NCBI RefSeq assembly: GCF_030253575.1
Contig: NC_080562.1
Location: forward strand, 30,521,852-30,585,851
Length of the DNA: 64,000 nucleotides
Reading direction: 5' to 3'
From: Rhododendron vialii
Taxonomy: Eukaryota; Streptophyta; Magnoliopsida; Ericales; Ericaceae
Program-made: the position numbers and the translations under genes
Shown: one piece after another, positions 11,456 to 23,829 of the stretch
How the letters are laid out: each line of letters begins with the position of its first letter
Numbering within the stretch: the first letter of the stretch is position 1
The notes under the pieces: generated by a model
The model's input: only the letters and a program-made list of their open reading frames with translations
Told to the model about the DNA's origin: nothing
The model's database searches: none

Positions 11456-12915
11456 AATATAATTGGTTGTTAGTCCTACCTAATCCTTTATTTGAAGCAT
11501 GATTGTGACTAGTAATTATGTAAGTCCTTTACGGGGATTCTAACTTTTTAAGGAAACGTGTAATAAATGCGTTTGCATTTTAAAAGATACATTGATTTTC
11601 AACAATGCCCTTATATTTCAATTTTTGAATGAAATCATTGTTATCGGAAAATGAACTATTTTGGAAGATTGAACACATTTTGTTTTGACTTTTCAAAGAG
11701 GACTAACAATTTGGAACATCCCAAAATAGTATAAGGGACGAGCAATTTGGAACGAAGGTTGGGAGTAAAAAATATGTTGGCATATGCAACAAGCGGCTAT
11801 AAATAGATAAAAATGTATTACAACTCACGAGATGTACATGAGTTGAGAATCTCATTATATGAAAATTTTCTAAGGAGATAATGATTTTTGCATTCCACCT
11901 TTTATAAGTGCACTCCAAACGTTGTCTTTTATGTTATTCTGTATAATTTGAAGCACTAAAATGCAATTTTTAAAATGAGTTTATAAAAATTTAGAGTTTT
12001 AAAATCATATTTCAATATGCTCTTTTTTCCAAACTCGATCCTTCCTTCCTTCTTCTTCTTTTTCTTTTAAAAATTAATGGTGAAGTGCATAGCTGGATTC
12101 CATGTCAGCTTGGCCAACCATTTGAGTTCTGTAGGATTATATTTCAATTTTTTTTTTTTTTTGGATATGCACACGGATATTCTAATCTATTCATTATTGG
12201 TTAGTATTACTTTATTGCCCAGTTGATGCAATCGAGCACATTAAAAACATTACTAGAAAGAGGAAATCACCAAGACTTATCCTCAAGCTTTTGTGGGGAC
12301 CATGTACACAACACAATAATTAATAGCGTGGAGTTTTATGCAATTGTCCAAGATCCAACCACTTCTAATAAACTTGGTTTGGTTTGATTAAATTCAATTT
12401 GGAAGGAAGTAGCAAAGTTTCGATACTGATGAGTGCGGATCGATGATCGATTTTAAAGAGGAAGGACGTTAAGTGATGGATAGCGAGTGAAAGACAAAGG
12501 CATCTGAGTGAGTTTTCGAAACAGCAACCTTAATGGCCATCTTTATGTCGGATTTCCTTTTCAGTTTTACTGGATACGCATTATATACTGCTACGACCTC
12601 TCTAAAAAAAAAAAGGATTAAGCTGCTCATAGATGCCTACAACAAAACATTGGCCCAGGCATTAATTTCTCTCTTATTTTGTTTGAGCCTCGGGCACATT
12701 ATGAGTAGAGACATACACTGATGTTGATATGCAGCTTGATTTGGGGTTTATCCAAAGGGCGTGGGACCAACTCTTGGGCCTCCAAATTAGCAAGGGCAAA
12801 GGGATATTTTTTTTTGATCCGCGGCAAAGGGATATTATTCCATTATTCTATGCGAATATTGAGATAGCCAGTATAGAGCATATTCCGAAAGCTAGTGTTT
12901 TGACATGAGTAGGAA
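11456..12915. other. AT-rich intergenic DNA
   Basis: No gene recognised. Homopolymer tracts occur near 12150 and 12605. Short open frames here show no domain. Confidence 0.5.
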
Positions 12916-12919
12916 AATA

Positions 12920-12990
12920 ACCGTGTAGTTCAATGGTAATCTGCTTGTTACACCTCATTGGTACCGTTGCTCGCGAGTCCAAATCTTAGG
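12920..12990 (+). mobile_element. Possible tRNA-derived SINE head
   Basis: TAGTTCAATGGTAATCTGC looks like a pol III A box, and GCGAGTCCAAATCT about 45 bp on resembles a diverged B box. The downstream region is short and lacks a clear A tail or TSD. I regard it as a decayed SINE fragment, not a tRNA gene. Confidence 0.35.
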
Positions 12991-14174
12991 GGCGTCAATT
13001 CGCTACCCTTTTTTTTACCAAAGCCGAAGGTGTTCACGTCAAAACTTGAAGAAACCGCAAATGTTACCGCTATGCTACATCATGACCTATTTGAAAAATA
13101 TTTGGCATACATTGTATTTATTATAATTTTATATTTAGAGGCCGTCTTATTGGACTACAAATTGGATGTCCCAAGGCGTTCGCCTAATGGGCCCCTATGC
13201 CCAGGACGAGGCCTGTTGATGAGAGAGAAAGGGTAACAATGATTATATAGTAGTATATTGGTATTACTATTCACCATTAATAGAACCTGGACGCTTTCAC
13301 CAAAAAATGAACATATCTCATTTTGTTTAGTTTACATTTTAGAAAGTTATTTTTGAGAGTTGAGTGGTAATAAGTGAAAAGAGATAGAGAGAAATTTATT
13401 AGAAACTATGTCGAGAGTTAAAAGTTACTCTCAAAAAATTAAACCAAGCGGAGTGACTAGTATTACTGTAAGTTGATGTTGTTCAGTGAAATTACTCTCT
13501 TACCCTTTCGTGTTTAAAAAAAAAATTTGATGCCACCAACTCTGTGTGCGGAGTCTGGTTTCTTCATACCTCTTTGCCACCAACTTGACCTGTGGCCTTG
13601 CTGTACGCCCCGAGACAAAAAGCACACCAATGGCAAGCTCTGTTTATTTTCAAGTATGGGTCCCATCTTAGGTTAACAAATGACTCGAATTGTCTATTGT
13701 CTATTTTGTTCGGCTTATCTACTTTGGGCATTTATACAAAATTATAGTGACCTTGAAAAAGTTTAACTGCTATTATGATTTTGAGAATTATAAGTTTCAA
13801 TATAAATATGCTCCAATCAAATGATCACTACTATTATCCGATAAAAAGATGATTTTTTTTGCAGGCATAACAAAATTGACGAGTCAAATAAATGATCAGC
13901 AGTTGAATTTGAAAGCTGGCCCAGTTAGTTGGGTGTTTGTTCCAAGTTCACCAAGATCTTGAATTCAAGACTTTTGCGTCTACTAACTTACTAACTTCCT
14001 GACATATGTCAAACTAGCATAAAACCCGTGCTATGCACGAGGCGATTCCAAGTATACCCGGTTAATATAAATTCTTATCAAAATAATTCTGCTTATTAAT
14101 TTAAATTGTCAAATTTCATAGATCATTCACCACATTTATCAAAAATCAAATAACACTCAATTAGACAAATGTCT
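12991..14174. other. Intergenic, with a small hAT-like fragment
   Basis: At about 13145-13215 a stretch with GGCGTTCGCCTAATGGGCCC resembles the hAT-like subterminal DNA at 25.57-25.61 kb. Nothing else is recognised. Confidence 0.4.
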
Positions 14175-14183
14175 CTGAAACTT

Positions 14184-15020
14184 GGACGCAGGGGCTCTGC
14201 TGCCCGGGGGGCGCAGCAGCCCCTACCCACTTTCTTTAAACGGCACCGTTTTTATTAAATAAAAAATCTCAACCACCAATTTGCAATCCTATGGAGCAGA
14301 AACGTGATTATGAGAGCTTTAGAGACAAAATTTGATTATGTCTCTTTAGAATAATATGATCAGAATAGTAAGATCTTCACACCCGTTCAAACAAATTAAA
14401 AATTGGACCACTTAATTTTTTAACCATATTTTTTAATATATAAACGGTCTAAAAAAATTATTGCTCAAATTTTCACTCCGATTGAATCGGTACAAAGATC
14501 TTGTTATTCTTGTCATATTAGAAACAAAGATCTTGTTATTCTTGTCATATTATTGTAAAGGATCATAATTTATTTTTATCTCTAAGGCTTTCATAATCAC
14601 ACTTATGCTCCATAGGATCCTAATAAAGAATATATACTTAATATGAGAGCCCTAAAGATAAAAATGAATTACGACCCTTTAGAATAATATGATAAGAATA
14701 ACAAGATCTTTGTACCGATTCAATCGGAATGAAAATTTGAGCAATAATTTTTTTAGACCGTTTATATATTAAAAAATATGGTTAAAAAATTAAGTGGTCC
14801 AATTTTTAATTTGTTTGAACGGGTGTGAAGATCTTACTATTCTGATCATATTATTCTAAAAAGACATAATCAAATTTTGTCTCTAAAACTCTCATAATCA
14901 CGTTTCTGCTGTATAGGATTGCAAATCGGTGGTTGAGATTTTTTATTTAATAAAACGGGTGCCGTTTAAAGAGAGTGGGTAGGGGCTGCTGCGCCCCCGG
15001 GCAGCAGAGCCCCCGCGTCC
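14184..15020. mobile_element. 837-bp fold-back MULE-type element with 9-bp TSD
   Basis: Almost the whole element is two long inverted arms (about 14184-14630 and 14635-15020) meeting near 14635. The ends are GGACGCAGGGGCTCTG and the reverse complement GGACGCGGGGGCTCTG. It is flanked by CTGAAACTT at 14175-14183 and 15021-15029 (two further bases also agree). A 30-bp direct duplication around AAGATCTTGTTATTCTTGTC is present only in the left arm. There is no coding capacity. A transcript through it would fold into a dsRNA stem of almost 400 bp. Confidence 0.85.
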
Positions 15021-15213
15021 CTGAAACTTGGCTACTAAGATTGTCATTATGAGGTTCCCAATTGTAAAAAAAAAAATTACACAGCATTTGAGCTCTCTAA
15101 AAATTCACTTAAAATACCTAGTTGCTAACCCTTTTTTATCTCAGTTGTTGAGTAAAATGAAAAACTTAATTTATTTTTTACTTTTACGACATGCTAAACA
15201 CCCGTAATTGGCC

Positions 15214-15647
15214 GTTGACTCATCATATTCTCCGCTCGCCAGGGACTCGTCTCTGGTGGTGTGGTTCAAATATGCGATTGTGGGTGCGAAGTTATTGTGC
15301 ATGATTGGGTCGCCGGAGTTGGAGATCTATGTTGGTGGATGATGATGACAAGGTTTTTTTTTTCATTTTCTTGTTGGTTTGCGATCCTCTTCTCCCTTTT
15401 AGGGGGGTTTTCTCTCCGGTTTCTTGCCGTGAGTTTTTCTCCCGACTGAGTTTCTCTCAATTGGGTTGTTTTGGATTGTTTCTTGTTTCTACAGGAAAAG
15501 GTTTAATTGGTTTGGGGTATAGTCTGTGGGATGAATCCCTGCCGCCATGGTTACTTGATCCTTTGTCTAATGACAAGTTTTCATCTTGATGTACTCTTTG
15601 GTTGGAGTTATAATATCATGATCTATTATCGGTGACGGAAAAAAAAA
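15214..15647 (+). mobile_element. 5'-truncated LINE-like retroposon with 16-bp TSD
   Basis: The insert ends in GGTGACGG plus an A tail and is bracketed by ACACCCGTAATTGGCC, found at about 15198-15213 and 15648-15663. A long TSD plus an A tail is diagnostic of target-primed insertion. The last 40 bp (TATAATATCATGATCTATTATCGG) match the 3' ends of the antisense copies at 1441 and 18838. No intact protein is encoded. Confidence 0.85.
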
Positions 15648-16000
15648 ACACCCGTAATTGGCCAATTTTATCAAGTAGAAGTGTAGTGGACAAATCGACT
15701 CCCATAGTAAAATCCAAGAAAGGAATGACACAATGTGAATATTTCATATGCCTTCCGAAGCTAAAAAAAAAATTATTGACTGCATATAGAGGCCAAAAAT
15801 TTACTGCATATATATTTATGGTGCACACATCCAAGAAATTGAGGAATAATACCTACAAACTATGAAAACACAGTAACTTTTTTAGTTTAAAAGAGTTTGT
15901 GAGAGGGAAAAAGTTAAAAGAATGTCATGATTTCATTTACGCTAAATTAATTTACACTATTATGCTTCTTGAGACCACATCAAAAGGTAATTGGGGGAGC

Positions 16001-16195
16001 CCGTTGTGCACTTGCGCACAGCATGCGCATTGTGCATGATTCGAGCCGTCGGATCATGCATCTGACGGCTCGAATTTCATCTCGGCAAATGAACGGCTCT
16101 CGGTCAACCATTACTATGATGAGATTCGAGCCGCTGGGTGCACGATCCGACAGCTCGAATCATACACAACATGCATGCTATGCACCCCAATCCGG
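16001..16195. mobile_element. Small inverted-repeat MITE
   Basis: Left-side motifs such as GTGCATGATTCGAGCCGTC and GCATGCGCATTG are mirrored on the right by GACAGCTCGAATCATACAC and ATGCATGCTATG. The element is about 195 bp with no coding capacity. The outer limits and TSD are unclear. Confidence 0.6.
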
Positions 16196-16209
16196 GCCTC
16201 TACGAAATA

Positions 16210-17020
16210 GCAGTTGAAGTTGAGAAGTGGCCGGCTTATTTGGATATCTTAAAAAAGAGTAAGTGAATATTTGTAGGGAGAAATTACTAACCTTGTGAGA
16301 TATAGGGAGAGAGCGAATTTTTCCATTGCCTTATGAAAAGGAAGTACCAAAAAATTAAATTTTAATAAATAGGCGCATTATTCATCGTCCAAGCTTTTTA
16401 AATTATCAAGAAAAAACTAAAAGCTTGACGTCCAATCACATTGTGATACATCCAAGAACTTCATTATTAGGGAGAAAAAACTTCACAGATGAAGTGGACA
16501 AAATCTCAAATACTCACAATTTGCCACATCAAGTGACCAGCACTTCTCAACTTCATCAATGACAACTACTGTATTGTTCTTGATGTGATCATTTCCGCAA
16601 AATCAAGTCTTCAGTGTGCTCATCGTGAATTGGAGGCAAACTGATCCAATCTACTTACGGTTGTGAAACTGTCAAATCTTCATACGAAAAAAATCCTTCC
16701 AACATGTTTTTATCTTCAAACACCATGAAATGAAAACTCAACAAGATGCATAGTTGTACTCTAATACCAAACTGATGGCAAAATATTGAAGAGAAGGAAA
16801 GAAAATTATAAAGGGATAAAAAGGTGTAAGCCACCCAAGATAAGACTCCTAGAGATACAGATAATCATCACTTGAGGTATCCAACAAGGGATACAGGGCT
16901 TAAAGAAACTCGCCACATATCGAAATCCATCAAAGGATAAGAGTTAACAAGAGGACTTAATCTTCTTGCAAGCCAAAAGCCATTAAACTCAACACTCAAA
17001 ACAACTCATTTCATTCATAG
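16210..17020. other. Intergenic, probable retrotransposon remnant
   Basis: No open frame of note. The antisense text around 16450-16990 continues into the duplicated block at 17338-17725 and has the look of decayed retroelement DNA, but no protein motif could be read. Confidence 0.35.
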
Positions 17021-17023
17021 TAG

Positions 17024-17024
17024 A

Positions 17025-17109
<85 letters not shown>
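17024..17109. repeat. Compound (GT)n(AT)n(AG)n microsatellite
   Basis: Three adjoining pure dinucleotide runs in the order GT, then TA, then GA. It should be highly length-variable between individuals. Confidence 0.95.
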
Positions 17110-17111
<2 letters not shown>

Positions 17112-17337
17112 TTGTTGCAACATTCCAACATATAGGAAAAATAAACTTAGATTTTCTAGACTATTATTTAATAAAAATAAAGATAGTTGACTACTGAAAA
17201 CTAGGAAGACAGCTTAAGAACTTAAAAGACACCTAAAAACTTAAATAGACTCTTAGATTGACATAATGACTTCTTAAATGACTTCAAGGACTTTGACAGG
17301 CAATATTTTCTCCCAGTTGAGAGAAAACTCATCCTCA

Positions 17338-17725
17338 AGTTTCCATGGCTTGAAATAGTTTGGATTGCTAAATCTTATCTACATCAACCTTGTACCTATA
17401 TTGATTTTTTCACACCTAAACTTTAAAACGTTGCCAAAAACTAAACGAACTATCTCCTTCAAATTGTATTGTAGGTATGTAACACTTGAATTCTTACTTG
17501 CAAAGCCTTCAAAAAAAATTCAAAATGAATCTACATTTTGAGTTTCAATGGCTTGAAATAGTTTGGATTGCCGATTCTTGTCCGCGTCAACTTTGTACTC
17601 TATATTATTTTTTTCAGATCTGAATTTTAAAACATTGCCAAAAATTAAATAAACTATCTCCTTCAAATTGTGTTGTAGGTATGTAACCCTTGGATTCTTG
17701 CTTGCAAAGCCTTCAAAATTTTCAA
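17338..17725. repeat. Direct duplication of about 190-200 bp
   Basis: ATGGCTTGAAATAGTTTGGA, AACTATCTCCTTCAAATTGT and TTGCAAAGCCTTCAAAA appear in the same order at about 17340-17515 and 17545-17715. The copies are roughly 85% alike. The open frame on the minus strand here (17520-17876) has no recognised domain. Confidence 0.75.
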
Positions 17726-17879
17726 AATGGAACCCACCACGTGTTTGGAACTCATCCGCTTTTGAAATTTCTTCATCAACAATAGTCGTTTCTTCATTGA
17801 AATTTGACGGTTTACTCCAATCCGCAATTGGATCAAGAATAATTTTTGATAGTAAAGGGCCACTCAACAGTATCATCGT

Positions 17880-18834
17880 TCACCTTGAAATCATCCTTGT
17901 CCTCCACATGAGGTGGACCTTGAAGAGTTAAAATTTCTGTAAAACTCTTAACATCGAAACTAGGATCGCAGTGCTCAATAGCCAGTGAGGCAAAATTCTA
18001 ATGCCCGTGGATAATTAAGAGTCCATCCCCATCTTTATATACTCATCGTACATTGAAGGCAACCTCCAATTTTTTTTATTTGTGGTCGTGAAACTGTCGA
18101 ATCTTCATACGAAAAAGTTTCTTCCAACATTTTCTTATCTTCAAATGCGCCATTAAATGAAAACTCAACAGGATGGATAGCTGTGCTCTACCAATTTGAT
18201 ACCGGATAGTTGACAACAAATTGACATAGGAAAGCCATTCTCTATGTTACCTGAAATCATTGGGCACCTACCTCTAGTCAAATTTCCCCATTAATCTATC
18301 ATTACTCAGTATTACCGAATAATGCCCGTGTTTATATTCTCTGTCATTCACCCCCCCTGGACAAACTAATTAGTTCCCATAAGTGTTCTAGAAGTACAAA
18401 ATTTCCCCTCCTAGTCTTATCAACAAAGCATATTAATTTTGGGTTCTTGTGATTAATTTGTAGATGAGTTTTTTTTTTAGTTAAACTGACATTGAGATTT
18501 CAAGTTGAATCTATTGATTACGAAGTGACCCTACTAATAGGTAAAATTTTTGAATCCACTACTGATTACCCCCGAAACCTCTCACAGAGGAGAGATATTT
18601 CCCAATTGAATTTGTTGCAACTAGCTAGTTGCTTGTATACCCTCAAAACAAGAAAATGACAATGGACATATAGTATAGAACAAGATATGAGAGGATAAGA
18701 AAGAGTGATAAAACATTCACCAGCACCTGTACGGCTATAGCCACTGATACATATTTCTATAGTTCTAGCTAAGATAAATTTCCAAGAATTCTTAAAATTA
18801 TCTTTTACAGAAAGAATAAAACATCGGAGTAGTA
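17880..18834. other. Intergenic, decayed repeat DNA
   Basis: CATACGAAAAAGTTTCTTCC near 18110 repeats text from near 16685, so the 16.6-18.2 kb region contains more diverged duplications. No gene is seen. Confidence 0.45.
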
Positions 18835-19640
18835 TTTATTTATTTATTTATTTATTTGCCACAACGATAACAAGTAATATTATAGATCAAGAAAACAGAA
18901 CATGGCAGAAAACTCAATCCATAAACAAGGATCAAAAGGAGGGGACTCCATTCAAAAACTACACCCAACTCCAACTAAACCCTCAACTCCAAACAAGCGG
19001 AGTATAGCAAAAAGTAACAGAACTACCCACGCAGGGGTGAGAGAAGCCCCACAAATGTGAAGAAATCTGGGGACACCAAAGAAAAGAACCAAAAGACCAA
19101 AAAGAAAAACCAACCCAAATCCAACCCTAACAGAAAACAAGACACCACTCCCGAGAAACGCCGAGCAACATCGGTGTTGTCTGCAGATGCTCTGCCCCCA
19201 GCGCCGAAATATGAGAAACGCCAGAGGAGCCAAACCGACTCTAGATCAACGTGCCTTGCACCCTGTTAACGCCAGATCGAGCTCCAAAAAGAACCAAAGA
19301 ATCCAAAAACGTCTGTCTCTGCCCCAACCAAAGACCGCCGCAACCTCACCACCATAGCCACCACCGAACCCATCCACCATCACACGCATAGCAGGAACTT
19401 CGGATCTAGGAAAAAAGTGGAAAGAACGAGCTTTGAATAATCAAAACAAAGGAGGTAGGAAGAATCTGTTCACAAAAACACCTAAAAATCTCAAAATCAA
19501 AAGATTGGGAGAGAAAAATCCCACGGAGGGAGAAATCCCTCCCCTCCTGCCGCCAAAAATGAGTGTAAAATCCATTAGGGAGGAGGGGAAGGAGGGGGCT
19601 GCCGTGGCTTTTGGGATGACCTAGCATAGAGAAAACTCAA
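18835..19640 (-). mobile_element. LINE-like 3' fragment (antisense)
   Basis: On the minus strand the 3' end reads TATAATATTACTTGTTATCG followed by an (AAAT)n-type tail, seen on the plus strand as repeated TTTA at 18837-18857. Body text such as GGAGGGGACTCCATTCAAAA and GAGAAGCCCCACAAA matches the copy at 1862-2440. Many small indels break any reading frame. Confidence 0.65.
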
Positions 19641-20929
19641 GATGAATTTGGTCCATAACTTCAATTTCCTTTACATTTTTTGTTTTGTGTTAATGAATAC
19701 ATATGGGAAAACTAGATTCTTGGAAAATGTTTGTTCTCTTTATTCATTAATGCTAACAATAACATCTAAAATGGTAAAGCCACCGAAACCGACCGGCACG
19801 CGGGTTCCATGCAAAAAATTTGAGCCGTTCAATCATTATTTATAAAAAAAATATTGAGTGATCTTGAAATTTGAATAGAAAATGACAAGACTGGATCAAG
19901 TATCTAAACTTATATATTCAATTGAGCGGATTTTTCACAAGGACCACTCGATTTTTTTTAAAAAGAATTATTTAATGGTTCGGATTTTCCGTATGGAACA
20001 CGGATTGGGCTCTGCGTGCTAGTCAGTTCCTTGTCGGTGCAGCCACCGTCGGTGGCCATAGACGGGTTCCAATAACATTATGGGAATTATTGTGCATCAG
20101 TGATCACTGGATTGTCCACCTAAAGAAACAGCAAACGAAGGAAGAAGTATTCACATGAAGAACCACATGAGATATAAATGACCTACAGCCCCAGAAGAGG
20201 GGACGAGAATTCTTATTCATGGGCTGCCAAGCAGAGCACCCTCAGTATAGATACAGATATAGGAGATCAAGAATCGAGATCTTCTCATGTGATAATCCCA
20301 AATGAACCTTTATGTGATGCAAAACCACTACAAGAATTTTGGGATCTCCCAACGGTTTTTTAGTAACGGTTAAAAAAACCGTTGGTATAGATGGTGTTTA
20401 GCAACGGTTTTCCAAACGTTACTAGAAATAGGACTATAGCAACGGTTTTCATGCCACCGTTACTAGATTACAAGACTATAGCAACGGTTTTCCATAACCG
20501 TTACTAAAAACCGGACTATAGCAACGGTTTTTCATAACCGTTACTAAAAACCGGACTATAAAGACGAAAAAATTGGCTTATTAGCTTATTTTTTGTCTTT
20601 ATTCAAAAAAATTAAGTTTTGATTGAAATTTTTTACTTTTATGATTCCTCTCGTCATGACGAAGCAATAATCCCAAAAAAATTGATGAGAAACTAACAAA
20701 TGCAAAAAAAAATTGAATAAGGACAAAAAATAATCCGAACAAGCGTAGCTATCTTTACTATGTAAAAAATAGACGGTTCCAATGGAAAAAAAAAAGGTGT
20801 TTGTATAGTATAAACCGAATTTAAAAACTTGGATTAAGAATAAATCGATAAAACTCTGATGACATAAGCTAGCCCAACTGGTTTGCATAGTATAAATATT
20901 AAAAGGCCCTCAATATTACACAAGTGCTG

Positions 20930-20996
20930 GGCTAGCCCAGCTGGTTCGTACTCGCGCGCGCATACGCGAGGTCCTGGGTTCGATTCCCAGGAGAAG
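20930..20996 (+). mobile_element. tRNA-derived SINE-like head with intact A and B boxes
   Basis: The A box TAGCCCAGCTGG (20933-20944) and the B box GGTTCGATTCC (20977-20987) match pol III consensus perfectly. A T-arm (CTGGG/CCCAG around a 7-base loop) and an anticodon-like hairpin (CTCGCG/CGCGAG) can be drawn, but the acceptor strands do not pair, so it is not a working tRNA gene. A second A-box-like copy (TAGCCCAACTGG) sits upstream near 20873. The segment lies wholly inside the CACTA element. Confidence 0.7.
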
Positions 20997-21019
20997 CAAA
21001 ATTATTGTGTTGCCTTCCA

Positions 21020-21175
21020 TGCGCCACGCGAGCAACAGGTGGGGGGCCACGTCAGCGCCACATGGGCGACAGGGGGCCACGTCAGCGCCACGTGGGCGAT
21101 AGGGGAGGCCACGTGGGCCACAGGTGGGGGCCACGTCAGCGCCACGTGGATGTCACGTGGCTGCCATGTCATATT
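21020..21175. repeat. GC-rich array of CCACGTCAGCGCCACGTGGG units
   Basis: Variants of a unit of about 30 bp repeat four to five times. They contain seven ACGT cores, of which four are full G-boxes (CACGTG). Open frames here on both strands are by-products of the repeat and are not called. Confidence 0.85.
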
Positions 21176-21479
21176 GTACCCCAGATTTAAAAAAAAAAAA
21201 CTTGCCTTTAGCAACGGTTAAGAAACCGTTACTAAAAAATTACCCCAGATTTAAAAAAAAAAAAATTGCCTTTAGCAACCGTTGCTAAAGAAACCGTTAC
21301 TAAAAAAAAATCTGTACCAACGCTCGTCAAAACCGTTGCTATATATCTACACCAACGGATATCTCGCAACGGTTTGGGCAACGGTTGGTGAACCGTTGGT
21401 ATAGCTTTTAGCAACGTTTTTTTGTGTTTTTTAGTAACGGTTTTGACCGTTGTTAGATCCTAATTTTTTTGTAGTGAAC

Positions 21480-23465
21480 AGAGCTGATCAGGAGTCCAAT
21501 ATTTGACGATCCGAACAATTCATTTTGTATGTCTCGATGTGCTTAATTTCCTTGTAAAAAATCAGGTTCGTTGAACATTGGTATCCATTTGTAATAATCA
21601 TATTTGTCACAAGAGGAATAGATAATTTGACCGTTTATTTCTCTTCAAAGAAATATGATTAGACCAAGTTTTTAGCAATCTCGATAAACTTGATTTTTGA
21701 CAAGGACGTTAAATATGTTGAGACTTTCTTTTTTTTGAACGGCAAAAGAATTTTATTAATCATAAAGTTGTTACAAGACTAATAGGCGCAAGGAAACAGT
21801 ATCATGTTCAAAGAACAATCTTCTGTCCAATTCAAGACTCAAACCTACGATTGACAAGAAAACAATTGAGAACACCCTAATGGGACGAAGCCCACTTAAA
21901 GAGATCGAAGCCTAAACACCCTAAATGAGTCTAATAATACTCCCTGTCATCCAAACAGTTGCCACAAACGGGAAATGTTTATGAATGCATGAACGTTTTG
22001 GATCGTTACATAGGATCTTGATCGTTCCCATTTTGCATCACACAAGGGGCCGCATGAGAGGATCTTGACTCAGGATATCAGTGAGGGAAATAATCTCAAA
22101 ACAAAAACAGCAAGTCAAAATGATCCCACTAAACGGAGTCGATCTCCCACTTAAATGTGAGCCAAACGGAGTCTTCATCGAAATGGTCTTTTAGTAGTGA
22201 AACTAAAACCCAAAAAACAGAACCGGCCGAAAAAAAGTGGAAACAAAAATTTTGGTTCGGTTTGGATTTTGTACTGAACCGGTTCGGTTCGTTTTCTGAA
22301 AAAAAATATTCCGGTTTCAATTTAGGTTTTGGTGTACATCAAGAAAAACGAAGTTTAGACCGAACCTAGCTAACCAGACTGATTACAACCCTATTAATAT
22401 CCTTTGTAAAAACAGATCACAAGCTTAGATTTGGCTTTTGTAAAACCACAGATGACAAGGCAAATCCCGTTAAATTAAAAGACGCAATCCCTTTAAAATT
22501 TACGTTAGTTAACTATGATTGTAATCACACTTTTGATCTCTCACTCTTTGTTAATCAAACTTTTTTCACTTTTTTACCTTTTTCTTTTCCACTTTTTTGA
22601 GTAGAATTAATCATCGTTATTTACCCAGTGTCATCCGAGTCATTGTTACACTGTAAGAGATAAGATCAAAAAACAAAAAAAAACAAAAAAGAGGATCAAG
22701 TTGGGACAATTGATGGTGAAAAGAGAAAAACGATTTATAATTAATTAGAGACACATAAGCAGGTTTAGTGTGGTTAATTAATCATTAAATTAGTCTATCG
22801 ATCTTTGATTAGATGGAGTAGTTGTACGCTTCCGCCTAAGAAAGTCACACTAGACTAACAAAAGATAATCATAGCTTGGCAAGATTACCCCACATTGTTA
22901 ATTAGATTTGGATAAGATTAAATTCCTTGCTGGATTGGTCCCAGGGAACAGTTACTAAATAGTACTAGTTTATATGTAGTAGTGTAAAATAAAATGTGGA
23001 TTAATTAATCGTGGTAGCTAGTTTCAGTAAGATCATGGTTGGAGCCATTGGAGGTCAGCACGGGCAGTTGCCCCTGTAAGGAAAAAAGAACCTCTACTAT
23101 TCTATTTAAAAAAAGATTTTTCTATGAAAGTACGTAGGCTCGCCCCCATTCTAGTATTTCCAAACCCTACGTTGATATACTTGTTTATTTTTATTTTTTG
23201 TCTTGATACATGGTAACCCTCCGTGTAGAGAAATTCTTGGCACCGTCCTTGAGTGAGATTGGGGTGGGGGTTCATCTTGTTGGTATTTTTTTTCATCCTT
23301 TGGGTCCTAGATGGCATATGATTATCGAAAAGCATGGGTGCCTAGTTAGTTGAAATTCACGTTGTTCGTTGCAATGTTATCATGCCTTTTTAATCTTTAT
23401 AACCTACTTTCGAAGATTGATAAATTCGTTTTTTAGCTGTTCAAAAAATAAGATTTCAGTAGGGT
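21480..23465. other. Intergenic with LINE-like and hAT-like scraps
   Basis: About 21728-21960 starts with a T run followed by GAACGGCAAAAGAATTTTATT, the look of an antisense LINE 3' end. About 22215-22325 holds inverted CCGGTTCGGTT-type sequence seen in small hAT elements. Neither has a readable TSD. No gene is seen. Confidence 0.4.
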
Positions 23466-23474
23466 CGCTAGGGA

Positions 23475-23815
23475 ATGGGGTGTGTGTTGTGCACACGTTA
23501 TGGACCCACCTCGGATCGTATTATTTGATCTGAACCATTCGTTTTGTTCGTCTCATCGAGTACGTAGTCCGTGTTTAAATTCAGGTCGATCAGACATCGG
23601 TAACTATGTTTTAAAAATACATTTCTCTTCGAAAAGAAACAGTCGAAGAAACAACAATAGGTGATTTTTATTTATTTTTTCAAAAGTGAGTTAAATGTTC
23701 GCCGATCAATCTAAATTTTTACATGGACTATGTACTTGACGAGACAAACAAAATGCATGATTCAAATCAAATAATGGGACCCGAGTGGGCCCTGTAACAC
23801 GTGCAGGCACCCTTT
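23475..23815. mobile_element. Inverted-repeat MITE
   Basis: The left arm (about 23478-23600) and right arm (about 23700-23812) are degenerate reverse complements; compare CCATTCGTTTTGTTCGTCTC with GAGACAAACAAAATGCATG. The terminal region is GTGTGTGTTGTGCACACG against CGTGCAGGCACCC. No TSD was resolved. The arms resemble the element at 54022-54418 in their middle part. Confidence 0.6.
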
Positions 23816-23829
23816 CCTGGGTCCTTATG

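Larger units (their letters stand above)
20326..21476. mobile_element. Non-autonomous CACTA (CMC) element
   Basis: It begins CACTACAAGAATTTTGGG and ends TTTTTTTGTAGTG, the hallmark termini. A 3-bp duplication AAC lies on both sides (20323-20325 and 21477-21479). Both subterminal regions are packed with inverted and direct copies of AGCAACGGTTTT/AACCGTTACT, the presumed transposase-binding motifs. No transposase is encoded. The middle holds a SINE-like head (20930-20996) and a GC-rich tandem array (21020-21175). The right side has two tandem copies of a 60-bp unit with CCCAGATTTAAAAAAA. Confidence 0.92.

Noticed and set aside
20930..20996. A tRNA gene on the plus strand
   Set aside because: A and B boxes and a T arm are good, but the acceptor strands do not pair and the unit sits inside a CACTA element. 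It fits a SINE head better.
21002..21214. Proline/histidine-rich repeat proteins in several frames
   Set aside because: Products of translating the GC-rich tandem array; all frames are open and no start context exists.
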